Of a DNA stretch of 64,000 nt, positions 1 to 11,734 are shown piece by piece (positions within the stretch are counted from its first letter, which is position 1; each line of letters opens with the position of its first letter). Origin of the DNA: Sapria himalayana. Lineage: Eukaryota; Streptophyta; Magnoliopsida; Malpighiales; Rafflesiaceae. A model generated the notes under the pieces. That model made no database searches. It had not been told where the DNA came from and saw only the letters and a program-made list of their open reading frames with translations. Made by a program: the position numbers and the translations under genes. The stretch spans positions 2,287,501 through 2,351,500 of the forward strand of contig JAREIK010000385.1 in NCBI GenBank assembly GCA_029783825.1, given 5' to 3'.

Positions 1-344
1 GTTTATTGTTATACTTTAATTGGCATAATATGTATTGGCATTGTGATTTTTTTTTTGAAGATCCCTATTATATAAAATACTTTAGTCCATATAATTACTA
101 CATGGTTTTACTTTTAAAAGCATTAATTAATATGAAACCTTAATTCATTGAGATCGAATAAACACAATAACACTTAACCCCACTAGAATATCATATATTA
201 GGATTTGGGTAATCATTTTTTAATGATTTTATTAACCCCAAATATAATAGAATTAACAATATGTTAGTTTTATTAACCCTAAATGAAGAAATAATTAATT
301 TCATGAATTATCACTATTTTTACACATCTCAAGAGTAAATTTAT
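1..344. other. AT-rich DNA without recognisable gene
   Basis: No ORF of useful length and no motif I recognise. A short phrase around TTTATTAACCC occurs twice (about 227-238 and 268-279), which may be old transposon debris. It lies directly outside the left arm of the foldback element. Confidence 0.5.
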
Positions 345-560
345 GACCTTAAATATATTGAGTTTGTACAGAACTAATTCAATTAAAATAAAAAATTTAA
401 AAATTAAACCAGGTTTCAAAAATATGCCCAAACTAGTGCGTTTGGAAACAACGTGGCAAAACTGTCGTTGTGAACGGTGGTCATTGCCACGCTGTTAATT
501 TTTTAAAATCATAGGCCAGCGTTGTAAATGCTAGCTATTGAAAATATTATAGGGATCCCA
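345..560 (+). repeat. Left inverted arm of foldback element
   Basis: Pairs with 1553-1775 in inverted orientation. Similarity is strongest from about 412 (GGTTTCAAAAATATGCCC) to 560 (TAGGGATCCCATTATGCCCC) and fades outward through an AT-rich stretch to about 345. Confidence 0.75.
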
Positions 561-564
561 TTAT

Positions 565-668
565 GCCCCTCGCCCCACGCCACTCACCCCTCGCCACTCG
601 CCCCCCGCTCATCGCCCATTGCCCCTCGCCCCACGCCCCACGCCCCTCGCCCCTTGCCCCTCACTCCT
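565..668. repeat. Short GC-rich CGCCCC(T/A)CGCC repeats
   Basis: Irregular reiteration of CCCCTCGCC / CCCCACGCC, all pyrimidine-rich on this strand. The reverse complement (GGCGAGGGG) recurs at 1076-1105 and 1534-1550, so this motif forms the inner part of the foldback arms and also flanks the hAT insertion. Confidence 0.7.
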
Positions 669-727
669 TCATGGAGCTCACTGGAGCTCCACATCGAGCT
701 CCAGCGACTCAACTTCGAGCTCACTTG

Positions 728-970
728 AGCTCGTGGAGCTCCAGTGAGCTCCTTCGTGGAGCTCCAGTGAGCTCCTTCGTGGAGCTCCAGTGAGCTCCTT
801 CGTGGAGCTCCAGTGAGCTCCTTCGTGGAGCTCCAGTGAGCTCCTTCGTGGAGCTCCAGTGAGCTCCTTCGTGGAGCTCCAGTGAGCTCCTTCGTGGAGC
901 TCCAGTGAGCTCCTTCGTGGAGCTCCAGTGAGCTCCTTCGTGGAGCTCTAGTGAGCTCCTTCGTGGAGCT
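728..970. repeat. 23-bp tandem satellite rich in GAGCTC
   Basis: About ten near-identical copies of a 23-bp unit (GAGCTCC AGT GAGCTCC TTCGTG). The unit contains two GAGCTC palindromes, so the array is a ladder of short self-complementary sites. The long minus-strand reading frame here is a translation of the repeat and has no gene-like character. Degenerate units continue on both sides (about 668-728 and 970-1070). Confidence 0.9.
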
Positions 971-1105
971 TGATGAGCTTCGTCGAGCTCGACAGAGCTC
1001 CACGACGGAGCTCATTGGAGTTTCATAATGGAGCTTGACGGAGCACTAGTGAGCTCCACGAAGGAGCTAGGGGTGAGGGGCGTGGGTGAGGGGTAGCGGC
1101 GAGGG

Positions 1106-1533
1106 TAGAGGTGTCAAACGGGCTGGGCCGGCCCGGCCCAGCACGAGGCACGGCACGGTTCGGCCGTGCCCGGGCCCGGTCGAACAAACCACGTGCCGGG
1201 CCGTGCCGGCACGCCGGCCCGCGTGCCTGCGTCGTGAGTCGCGACTCACGGTCACGACTCACTGAGTCGTGACTCGTGACCCAACCGGGCCCCGCCCCCG
1301 GTAAAAAGACCGCGGGTCGGGTCCAAACAGACCCGCCCCGCCCCGCCTGCCCTGCCTTGCCGTGCGCCCGTGCCCGAGCGGGCCGGCACGGCACGGCACG
1401 GCCTTGCCGTGCCCACGGGCCGTGCCGTGCCCGAATTTAAAAAACCATGCCGTGCCGGGCACGGCACGGCAGCACGGCTGGGCACGTGAAAAACGGGACG
1501 TGCCGTGCTGGGCCGGCCCGTTTGACACCTCTA
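1106..1533. mobile_element. Non-autonomous hAT element, 428 bp, with perfect 8-bp TSD
   Basis: Begins TAGAGGTGTCAAACGGG and ends with the inverted copy CCCGTTTGACACCTCTA. The 8 bases before (1098-1105) and after (1534-1541) are both GGCGAGGG, a clean hAT-type target duplication. The interior is GC-rich with many GGCACGGC subterminal repeats and a GTGAGTCGTGACTC palindrome cluster (about 1225-1285). The same clusters occur in the right end of the complete element at 24424-28134, so this looks like a deletion derivative mobilised by that family's transposase. It has no coding capacity and is nested in the foldback element. Confidence 0.92.
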
Positions 1534-1775
1534 GGCGAGGGGCGAGGGGCGTAATGTGATCCCTACAATATATTAAATAGCCGGTATTCACAATATCGAC
1601 CTATGATTTTAAAAAATTAACAGCATGGCAATGACCACCATTCACAATGACAGCTTTGCCATGTTGTTTCCAGACACAATAATTTGGGTATATTTTTGAA
1701 ACCCGACTTAATTTTTAATTTATTTATTTTAAATGAATTAGTTTCATACAAAACTCAAATATATTTTTATATTAT

Positions 1776-2478
1776 GATCTTTCATATATAAATGAAATTA
1801 AAAAAATACTTACTAGCACAAATACAACTTTTTACATCACAACATTACAATCATATCAACTTCAAATATTTTTTATATGCATAAAATCTTGAAATCAAAG
1901 AGTACTATTTCTTGTAATAAATTGTAATCGAGGAAAATTAATCTAAAGTACTGACATTTTGTGGGTAAACTTTATTAGAAAGTATCACCTAATTATTTAA
2001 ACTATTTATGATCATGTGCACATATCCCAAACACTATATATCATTCTTCAAATAAAGCATGATGTTGCATTTATGTGATTTTTGTTTTTATGTGATATTG
2101 ATATTTTTTTGCCAAAAAAAGTTTGTTTTATTCCTTTATAATGTATGATTATGTTTTGCTTGTACGTGATTGTTGCTTAATTTTTTTGATTTCATCCTTA
2201 ATAGATAAATATGAATATTTAATTATTTGTATATGAGAAAAATACAACTGAAGACTATTATTAAATTTATAAAAGATAATGCAACTCCCATTATCTCATT
2301 TTAATGCAAACTTATCTATTAATGATGTGATTACAATATTTTATGATATTTATGTAATGTCATAAATATGTTACTACAAATTTATTACAAATAAATTATT
2401 ATCTACATAATTATTGTTTAATATACATTGGTATTATATATTATAGGAATGAAAAATATTTTATGAATTGATCGTTAA
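1776..2478. other. AT-rich DNA, probably 5' part of the CACTA element
   Basis: No gene, no clear repeat and no recognisable CACTA terminus. It lies upstream of, and in the same orientation as, the decayed TNP2 gene, so it may be that element's leader region (inference). Confidence 0.35.
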
Positions 2479-5400
2479 TGGATGAATGTCAAACTAAGAG
2501 ATGGATTTTTGACTGATGAATTTGTAGCAGATATTGAGGAGTTTGGTAGCTTTTCTGAAAAGAAATTAATAGATAGAATAAAAATAAGATGCCTATGTAA
2601 TGACCATAAATGTCAGTTTTACAATTTTTAAGATATAAACATATTGTGATTTTTATCTTGAAAAAATAGATTTGTTAGAGACTATTATGTTTGGTATAAA
2701 TATTAAGAAATAATTGTACTACAAATAAAAAAATATTATCTACATAGAAGTGATGATTTAAATATAACAATGGAATATGTCAATCTCAAATATGTATTTG
2801 AAGCCATGTTGAAGAATATTATTGGTCAATCCTTCAATCCAGATGTCACTGGCAATATCCCAAAATTATCAACAAAAAAAATTTATGAAATACTCAAAGC
2901 ATCAGAAGAAGAGATTTGATTAGGTAATTCATATGGTAACTCAAAGTTTTCTATAGTGGCTAGACTTTAAAATTTAAAGACAAAACATCAATTTTTAGAA
3001 AGGTGTTTTGATGAAATGTCTAAGCTATTATGATAACTATTACTAAAGAATAACATCATGAAAGATAGTTTTTATAGTACAAAGAAGATAATGTGAGGTT
3101 TGGAGTTTCCTATAGAAAAAATATATTATTACATTAATGGATGCATGATATATTGGCATGAATTTAGTGAAGCAATTACTTATAATTTTCGTAACAATCC
3201 TCGGTACAAAAGACATACTATATATAAAAGGTAGAAAACAAATATGCCTCACAAGAAGATATATTACTTTCTACAAAGAATATTTATATATGAAGCCACT
3301 AAAAATGACATGAGTTAGCACAAAGAGCATACTACTAAAGAAGGCATGATGTAATATTGCTCAGATTCTTCATCTTATAAATATTTTGATAACATTTATC
3401 TATTTTTGTAGATGAAAGTCAAAATGTTTAATTAGAGCTATACATAGATGGATTTCAACCATTTGGAAACACATGGTAACAATACTCTTCATGGCCGATA
3501 ATTATTACACCATATAATTTATTTCCATGGATGTGCATGAAAGATGAGTGCATATTTATGTGTGTTAACGTACATACTCCATAGTTAGAGAAACTCAAAA
3601 GAAAATTGGATGTTTTTTTACAATCCTTGATTGTGCAGCTAAAAGATTTGTGGGTGTATGGTGTGAAAACATATGATATATTTAGAAAACTGAACTTCTA
3701 AATACGAGTAGCACTTATGTGGACTATACGTTATTTTTTAGCATATTCAATATTCTCATGATAGAGTTACTGTAAAGAAATTAGCTTGTCCTTACTTCAT
3801 GGAGGACTTTGATGCATTTTCTTTGAGTAAAGGAGGAAAGACTTATTGGTTTGATAACTATCATAAGTTTGTACATATGGAATATCTATTTTAGAAAAAT
3901 ATTAAGATATTTAGAATAGGCCAGATAATTATAAAAGGTGCACTACCTTTGATGTCAGGTGTTAAACTATTAAAGACAACTGAGAGATATGTTTTCATAA
4001 ATATTATAGATGTTGATGTAGACTACATTAATGTGCAAATTTTGAAGAATTATTACCATGGTTAGAAGAAAAAAAATATCTTTTGAGATTTACTTTATTT
4101 GAAAATCAACCTAATTAGGCATTACCTAGATGTGATGTGCATTAAGAATAATTTTTTTTAGAAAATTTTTTAATACTATAATGAATGTGGAAGAAAAAAT
4201 AAAAGGAAATACTAAATCAAGAGAGGATTTAAAAGAATTCTATTCATGTCTAGAGTTACATATGGATGAATCAATGAATAAATTCTCTAAGACTTGTTAT
4301 AGTCTTGACAAAGATGCAAATAAGGCTTTGTGCAAATGACTAGTAGAACTTGGGTTCCATGATCTATACGCATCTAACATGAGAAGATGTGTTGATATAA
4401 AGAAACATAAGTTATTTGGGATGAAAATTCATAACTACCATATCTTTATGTAGAGACAAAAACTCATAGCATTCTAGGAATTACTTCTCGAAAATGTTTG
4501 GGCAGCATTGATTAAAATAAGCATTTTTTTAAGAATCTCACTTATAATGTCATAATAAATAAAAACATGGAGCAATTACAGAATTATATACCCATAATTA
4601 TATACATACTTGAGCATATTATTTCTCCTAGCTTCTTTGACTCCATGACAGATCTTCTGATCTACTTGTCTTATGAATCCATGATACTAGGCCCTATGCA
4701 ATATATATAGATATATCCATTTGAGAGGTTATATAAATTTTATTTGTTCACTTAAAAATTTAAATGTATCAGACATAAATATTATTCTAATGAAGATATT
4801 TTTCAAATATCCTAGAAATTTGAAAATAATGTTGGAATAAAAGCCGAAGTTGAAGAATCGATATGTAATGCCTAGTTGGTCGAATAAGCTTTAGCATTTT
4901 TTATGTACTACTTTCGGCCACAATTGTATAATTCACATTACATAATATCACCAAATAATGATGATGGTATGGATTATAAATTAGAAGAAGATGATATGCT
5001 TTTTATTTTCACCTATGCGGGTCAATCATATGGTAGAGTAAAATTAAGATACTTTTTAGATGATTAGGGGTATCATGCTACACACACATATATCTTATTG
5101 AACTATAAAAAAGTTACACCTTATATTGAATAATATGTATCATCATTTTACATTATAATTTTTTTCATGATATGTGATATACCCTTTGTAATATTCAAAA
5201 TAACTTTAATATTATTTTTGTGGAATTTATGCTAAGGAATTACGACAAAGAGAACTGCATATTGATGATGCTTCCATTGATGCAAAGTTTGACAAAGATT
5301 TTGCATTCTGATATGAATTTTTATCAGTATATAACTTATTAATTTTGCTTCTAAAAAATAATGTACCACATTATATAAGTATCATTTTTTCATTTTTTGG

Positions 5401-6060
5401 TATATTTTCTATCATCAAATATATGTAATAGACAAATAAAAGATATTGAAAAAGGGTGATTATGAAGTTCATATATGTATCCAATATATTTTGTAAATGG
5501 ATATAAATTTTATTCTTTGAAATGTGGTTCAAATAGAGTTGCAATGAATATTGGTGTATGCATTAAGGGGTCTAATTCTACTGCATCTAATATTGGCTTT
5601 CATGGTCGATTGATTGAAATTCTACACTTGAAGTATCTTTCTCTATCAATTTGGGTACTAGAATTCATCACTAATACAACATTGTGGATGTACACCATAT
5701 AAAATATTATCATAAATACAAGTCATTCATTCCTGCAGTACAAGTAGAACAATATATTACACCACTTATCTAATCAAAAGAAGAAATGTTTGTGACTTGT
5801 GAGCTATTTATAAAATAAAACCTATATCAACTATGTAAGTTCTTGAATATGATGTTATTGTGACACCATCATATGTATCTATATTTCAAAAGAATAATGT
5901 GAAATTTCATCCAATCAATTATATGATAAATGATGAGCTTGAAATATTACTTGGTAAATATAAAAATTATTTGGATATTGTTGATGCACATGTTAAAGAA
6001 GATAGCAAGGAATAATTAATTGCACAATTAGGTAAGGATGAATATATAGATAAATATGAT
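2479..6060 (+). pseudogene. Decayed CACTA (En/Spm) TNP2-type transposase
   Basis: Translating in shifting frames gives the plant CACTA transposase layout in the correct order. First comes a transposase-associated domain (WMNVKLRDGF ... IRCLCND, about 2479-2620). The TNP2 core follows (FDEMSKL, LKNNIMKDSFYSTKKIM and INGCMIYWHE, about 3005-3170; LMWTIRYFLAYSIFS, about 3715-3760; ACPYFMEDFDAFSLSKGGK, about 3787-3845). Next is a DUF4218-like block (ISPSFFDSMTDLLIYLSYES then YPFERLYKF, about 4618-4740). Last is a DUF4216-like block (AMNIGVCIKGS ... GFHGRLIEI, about 5540-5630). Many stops and frameshifts mean it cannot make protein. The family assignment rests on motif order recalled from known TNP2 proteins. 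Confidence 0.85.
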
Positions 6061-6295
6061 TTATTAGAAATTTCCAATGATAAATAGATATTTATTGATT
6101 TCAATGTTAAGTTGTGTTGCTTATTTTATAACTATTACAATTTGGGTGTGCCGGCCTGAGGCTTGGCTCATGTCGAGCTAGGCCAAGGGGTGTTGTGCCT
6201 CACGTCGGGCGAGGCACGACGTGGATGCCTGGCTCATCGGCATGGTTACCTTCTCAAGCTCAACTCTCACTCTTCTCTATCTTTCTCTTGGTTGT

Positions 6296-6334
6296 CTCTC
6301 TCTCTCTCTCTACCTCTCCCTCACTCTCTTCTCT
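6296..6334. repeat. CT-rich simple sequence
   Basis: CTCTCTCTCTCTCT-type tract in the leader of the decayed hAT element. The complete copy has a comparable GAGAGAGA stretch at about 27315-27345 and 27478-27515, in the corresponding position upstream of its transposase. Confidence 0.6.
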
Positions 6335-6714
6335 CATTTCACATTCTCGCTAAAGATAAAGCTTTAAAATTTACAAGTTTTTTTATAAAACTAAAAGAAT
6401 GTGGAGGGAAGATTTGGTGTTGCTATTCCAATTTAATTACCTAACTTACTAGGGTGCGGTCTTTGGTTTTTTTTCTCTCTCTTCTTCATAAAATAGGTAT
6501 TATTTTTTATTTAGTTTTTTAAATATTATTTATTTGTTAACTTATAACATAAGCTAAAAAAATATAAATGATTAATAGTGAATTTAATGATAACGAAATT
6601 AATAATGATGGAGACATTGATAATAATGATAACCCCACAGAAAAGTATGAGGCTGAAATTATATTTTCTCTTATTAACCTCGACCCAAACTCAAATACCT
6701 AAATAATAATAATA

Positions 6715-8690
6715 AACTAGAAGAATATTAGTAGCTTGGACTCACTTTATCATATTAAAAAATAAAATACTAGGGGTGTCGATGAAGAATCGACACAATG
6801 TATATATTATAAAATAGCATACACATATAAAAGTATGGGTGGTACGGGTCACCTAAAGAGGTTTATCGATCAATGCACCAAAAAATATAGTGCATTAGAT
6901 CCTAGGAAAATCTAATCAAGCAGTATAATCTTTTAGGCTGGATCTAGTACAGTTTCTTGATTGACCCTTTTTTTATACCACAATGAGTTGGAAAGGGATG
7001 ATATGAGCACATGGTCAAACTAATCACCATGATGGGTCTTTCGATTATATTTTCAAAGGATATTAGGATAGTCAGTATCATGCATATCTATTTTTAGCCT
7101 GCACATCATAGGATTCCTAGGTATACATGTAGGAATGACATACTAATATATAATAAGTTAGAAAAATAATTAATAATCATTAAATTTAGGAAATATAGTG
7201 GAGTGCTATCTGTAATGTGCAATATTTGGACTAGTCATGACAATGCATCTTTTGCATGCCTTACGACTCACTATATAGATTTTTCATGGAAATTTAATAA
7301 AAAAAATTTTAGGATTTCCTGAGATTCTTTATTCTCGCGATGGCCTTGCCATATAGGAGTGCATGTCTAGGATCTTTAGAAATTACAAAATTCAAAATAA
7401 AATATTTAATATCATATTTGATAACACATCTAATAATGAAGTAGTCATAAGTATATTTGTTAGGATATTTAGAGATAAGCCCTTATGAGAAATTTTTCAT
7501 ATTATATGCATGTGTCACATTATTTACCTAATAGTACAAGTAGAGATGAAGATTATTTTCACCATATTATAAAAATTAGAATCTCACTAAAATATTATAG
7601 GATGCTTAGCAGATAATAAAAGTTTGGTAGCCTATGTTTATTTGTGGGTCGAAAGTAAAAGAAATTTCAAATAGATGTGAGATATCATTAAAATTATACT
7701 TACATGATATTAGAACCATGTGTTGAATATGAACATATGATATCTGACTACGTCAATAGTAAGAGTGATAAACTTATTATTGATGATAGAGACTGAGATA
7801 CATGAATTTTATTTATGAGATCCTTGAAAATCTTTTAAAACACGATGAACATGTGTTTGTCTTTTTACACTCCCACTACTTGCACTGCACTCAAGTGTAT
7901 ACACAACACTAATAGTATGTTTAGGAAGTTTAAAGTTGACCTTATATTTAGTGACATGGCTATTGAGATGGAAATCATGTACTTAAAGTACTAATCTACT
8001 ATTCCATCTCTTTTTTGTCTAGCTGCTTGTATGGATCCTAAGGTTAATGTGGAAGGGTTGAGAATATTTTGACATACATATTCAAGTGCATGAACTAGGA
8101 ATACCAACCTAAAGGATTCATTCACAAATATTTGACTGAGTTATTTACATATTATGAAACTGGGTATGGTAGTAGTTGTAGTCAAACTCAGAGTATTGAC
8201 ATGTATATCATATTCAATAATGGTGACTTCTCCATTTAGTTAGCTAGTGGGAAATGATGGGGTGGTCTATCGAATAGGAGTGAGCTGTCTTAGTTCTTAG
8301 ATATCAATTATTATTCAATCATATTACATAATAATAACATGAATCTTGATATTGTATTATGGTAAAAATCATATAAATTTGTATATCTCTGGCTATCTAA
8401 AATGGGATGAGATATAATAACTTTTCTGGTGTTGAGCATAATATTGGAGTTTACTTTTTCTATTGTAGTGAAAATTTTTTTCATATAGGAGATCAAGATT
8501 ATATAGTTAAATATCATCAAAGTATTTGCGTATATGAATGATTGGGAAGATTCAAGGATGAACATATATGATAGAGCTGCATCTGGAGTGAGTGTGCACA
8601 ATTTACTGGTAGAGATAGATGATGATTTGTTGGACTTGGAGGATGTTGAGGCCACCGCAAGTGCTAATGATACCATCTGATGCTTATACG
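6715..8690 (+). pseudogene. Decayed hAT transposase (same family as the 25-27 kb copy)
   Basis: Block-by-block similarity to the intact minus-strand transposase: AWTHF (6733-6747, start of the BED zinc finger), GGTGHLKRF (about 6838-6865), KKYSALDPRK, DYVNSKSDKLIIDD (about 7750-7790), and a C-terminal block near 8560-8720. Many stops and indels make it non-functional. It is useful because its WTHF block shows that sequence upstream of the intact copy's ATG at 27090 is coding in this family. Confidence 0.82.
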
Positions 8691-9246
8691 ATAATGATGA
8701 TGATTTGCATACACATACAGACACTGATTAGCATTGAGATTGAGATTGATACTAGCTTGTATCTTTTCAATTTGATTTTTGATATTTTGACTTTTGTTAC
8801 ACTTTATATTTTTTGATTGATACTTATCAACAATTATTTTATTATCATTTTATTAATGTATTTGTTTATCATTTTTTTTTTAATTTAAGAGCATAAATAA
8901 AAATTTTTTTATTCATTTTGGTGGTGATGATCGAGTGAAAGACTATAGAGCTAGACAGTGATGGTGCGAGGAGTTACTATGGGCTGCCAATGCTGGCAAT
9001 CCAAAAAAATGGCACGACCCAGAAATGACATGGCATGAAAGGCATGAGGTTGCCTGGACTCATGCCAGTTGGGCCATGCTAGGCTAGGCATAATTCTAGT
9101 TGGGCCATGCTAGGCTAGGCATAATCCTAGTTGTGCCATGCATAGCACAGGATGACTTCCCAATCAGACCTTATCGGCACAGTGGCTCGAGTGGGCCACC
9201 CAAACATAGGCCTTGTTGGCATGTCACAATCTGTTTGACACCTCTA

Positions 9247-9780
9247 TTTGGTCCACATGCATGCATTATCATTTTTTTATTTTTTTTATTTGCAACAAAT
9301 TTAAATTATAACTATGCATGAAAATATAAATAAATCATTATAGTTAAAATATGATAATTTTAATCAATAACAAACTGTGATATTGTTACTAATCAAACAT
9401 TATCATTTAGAATTAAAATAATATTTACGATATGAAGATTTGAATAAATCATATAAATGAAGAAAATATTAACTTAGTAATAGATAAATGAGTGTATTTT
9501 GTTTTATGTATATGTACCTATTAATGTTAAATTACTTATAAGTTTATTACTTTAGCTTCTCATACAATCAATAAGATTTTTAAAGAACAATTAGTTACAG
9601 AGGGCATAAAGTAAATCAAAGTTCCCTCAAATATGAAAAAATATTATTAGAAAGAATTTGAATTACAATTTTATTTCATTTACTAAAATGTGAAATTGTT
9701 TTTTATTAAATACTATAAAAAATATCAAAGTTCCCTCAAATATGCATCATAATGTATTGTTGTTTTTTTTTTTTGTAGAA
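9247..9780. other. AT-rich spacer between hAT end and tnpA-like remnant
   Basis: No gene recognised. A short phrase, ATCAAAGTTCCCTCAAATATG, recurs at about 9618-9637 and 9724-9743, a ~106-bp local duplication. Presumably CACTA intergenic DNA. Confidence 0.4.
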
Positions 9781-11080
9781 AAAATATCAATGAAATATCG
9801 CTTTGTTGATTTTTGTGAATGATACATGGAAACATGTAGCTAGTGATAGATACAATGACAAGCTTTGAAAATAGAGAAAAAAATATGGTAAAAATACAAA
9901 ACCAAATAGTATTCTCCTTGATGTTTGGATAAAATGGTGGGAATACTAGAATAGTAAAAAGTTTAAGGCTTTGTCCCATATGTAGTCACAAAAGCGTCAA
10001 TCAGATAAAGTAGGTATTAATTAAGACATTCCAAACATATTAGAGATTCAAATATGACTTACCAACATTCAGTAGTTTGGTAAAATTATATTTTCTAATT
10101 TATTTTGATTTTAACTTTGTGAATATAAATGATACTAAATTTATGATAATGTATCATGTACATTATTAGAAAAATTATTTATTCTCAGTAGGCTGATTTG
10201 GGATGTCTACCAATACCATTTGAGGTATTCAAGCAAATACACAAGAAGAATGATAGATCATTTGTAGATAAGTAGTCAAATAATATTAAATGAGTTTCTT
10301 AATTTATACTTTCAATGTATTATGTAAATTGCAATATATGAAACAAGATATTGTAAAAAAAATATAATTTTTTGCGATCACAAAAATTTATTTCCAAAGT
10401 CAAGTATTTTTTTTACTATTACTGATGAGCTATTATATATGGACTCCTTAACTATAATGACTTCATTTTTATATTAAATTTTAGTAGGGTGTTGACAGTT
10501 TGATGTGTGGGTATAAATTTTATTTGAATATGAAACTAATGAGTTATATTGTGTTGTATTAATAATAAGAAATTATGTAGAATATGATTGACATTATTTC
10601 ACAATTGACAGATCTTTTTACAGAGGCTTCAAAGATTGATGTTGTACATATTTACCTACAGGCTATTCGAGTGGAGCAGAAAAATGGCGAGTATACAGTC
10701 TTAATACTACATCTACATTTTATCTAAGTTTCTATTTGGAGCTCTTTATATTCATCTTCCAATTATAATAAAATAATAATAATAATAATCTTCCAATTAT
10801 AATAATTTATTTGATGAGCTATTGTGAGGGGAGATGCATAAAATTTAGAATAATTTGTACTGAAAAAATAAGGAGATACTACAAAAAAATGAAAATATGC
10901 AAAGTCAAATTGAAGAGATAAAAAAAAGAGATGAAGAAAGACTAAAAATAGAGAAGGAAATGCAACAAAAAATTTTAAAGATAGAAATTTATGTGCAAGT
11001 TTGCCGAGACTTCATCTCTTTTCAATTTTTCATTTTTATGAGAAGATCCATCCAGATCTTCAAAGTAGAATACTCATCTC
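9781..11080 (+). pseudogene. Decayed CACTA second gene (Transposase_24 / Ptta-En/Spm tnpA-like)
   Basis: Frame-hopping translation gives WKHVASDRYNDKL (about 9828-9866), then SLAHT-like residues, then LPIPFEVFKQIHKKNDRSFVDK (about 10212-10273, split by mutations), resembling the plant Ptta/En/Spm transposase family signature of a histidine/threonine-rich block followed by 'F...H....GSFVD'. The tail (about 10895-10990) encodes a charged helix, QIEEIKKRDEERLKIEKEMQ, like the C-terminal coiled coil of such proteins. Same strand as the TNP2 remnant at 2.5-6.1 kb, with the decayed hAT between them. Non-functional. Confidence 0.7.
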
Positions 11081-11195
11081 GATAATAACTCATATTGTTT
11101 TTTATATTATTTTATTGTGTTTTTACAAGGAAATATATATATATGTTTGTCACTTTGTGTTATATATATGTATATATATAATGTTTGTATATTTA

Positions 11196-11242
11196 TATAT
11201 TATATATATATATGTGTGTGTGTGTGTGTTTGCGATTATGTT

Positions 11243-11321
<79 letters not shown>
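11196..11321. repeat. Compound microsatellite: (AT)n, (TG)n then (CA)38
   Basis: A TATATATATGTGTGTG tract is followed after a short spacer by an uninterrupted CA dinucleotide run at 11246-11321 (76 bases). The TG and CA tracts are inverted relative to each other and could pair into a hairpin. The overlapping frames of poly-His/Thr or poly-Cys/Val are artefacts. A perfect run of this length is likely to vary between individuals. Confidence 0.95.
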
Positions 11322-11323
<2 letters not shown>

Positions 11324-11489
11324 TACAGGGGTTCATTAAAATGATAAAATTGTATTTTGATAAATTATGATTTTTGAATTGAAAAATGTTGTTTTGGTTT
11401 TGCAATAATAATTTTAAAATTAATTAAATCAAATTTTATTTTTAAGATTTGCCCCGTCCGGCGACGAGCATGGTTCCAAACGTCAGTAT

Positions 11490-11664
11490 CTGTCCAGCGG
11501 TGCTGCTTCGAGAATGAAAACGCGCTGTCCAGCGGTGCTGCTTCGAGAATGAAAACGCGCTGTCCAGCGGTGCTGCTTCGAGAATGAAAACGCGCTGTCC
11601 AGCGGTGCTGCTTCGAGAATGAAAACGCGCTGTCCAGCGGTGCTGCTTCGAGAATGAAAACGCG
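11490..11664. repeat. 35-bp minisatellite, 5 copies, just upstream of the PPR gene
   Basis: Five essentially identical head-to-tail copies of a 35-bp unit (starts CTGTCCAGCGGTGCTGCTTC) at 11490, 11525, 11560, 11595 and 11630, with a sixth start broken at 11665. The array ends about 70 bp before the PPR start codon, so it probably lies in the promoter or 5' UTR. GC content is far above the surroundings. The identity of the copies indicates recent expansion or homogenisation. Confidence 0.95.
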
Positions 11665-11734
11665 CTGTCCATCGGGAATGTGGAAGGTGTGAACGGGGTC
11701 TATTTCTATTCGCAGTAATGTAATTCGAACGTCA

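Larger units (their letters stand above)
345..1775. mobile_element. Foldback-type element with ~200-bp inverted terminal arms
   Basis: The left arm (about 345-560) and the reverse complement of the right arm (about 1553-1775) align nearly base for base, for example over GGTTTCAAAAATAT and TGGTCATTGCCA. Between the arms are GC-rich CCCCTCGCC-like repeats, a 23-bp satellite and an inserted small hAT element. There is no coding capacity. Long arms with a repetitive interior fit foldback elements or non-autonomous long-TIR Mutator-like elements. I could not fix the outermost base or find a TSD, so the exact boundaries and superfamily are inference. Confidence 0.75.
6140..9246 (+). mobile_element. 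Decayed hAT element inserted in the CACTA element
   Basis: The right end reads TGTTTGACACCTCTA (to 9246), matching the terminus of the complete hAT element at 24424-28134. GC-richer, GGCATG-rich subterminal DNA lies just inside (about 8990-9235) and at the left (about 6145-6250, GTGCCGGCCTGAGGCTTGGC). The body contains a decayed transposase of the same family. The left terminus is badly mutated and no TSD could be confirmed. The element separates the two CACTA genes, so it arrived after the CACTA element. Confidence 0.8.

Noticed and set aside
584..1015. 143-codon minus-strand ORF
   Set aside because: It is a translation of the 23-bp satellite; repetitive, no gene-like composition.
1023..1591. 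Several overlapping Arg/Pro/Gly-rich ORFs
   Set aside because: GC-rich subterminal repeats of the hAT derivative give open frames in every direction.
6163..6444. 93-codon ORF
   Set aside because: Spans hAT subterminal GC-rich DNA and a CT microsatellite; no conserved motif.
11001..11405. His/Thr- and Cys/Val-repeat ORFs
   Set aside because: Artefacts of the CA/TG microsatellite.
11490..11664. CRISPR-like regular repeats
   Set aside because: Repeats are directly tandem with no spacers, and this is plant nuclear DNA.
11442..11672. 76-codon minus-strand ORF
   Set aside because: A 35-bp repeat is not a multiple of three, so all frames stay open; it is the minisatellite.
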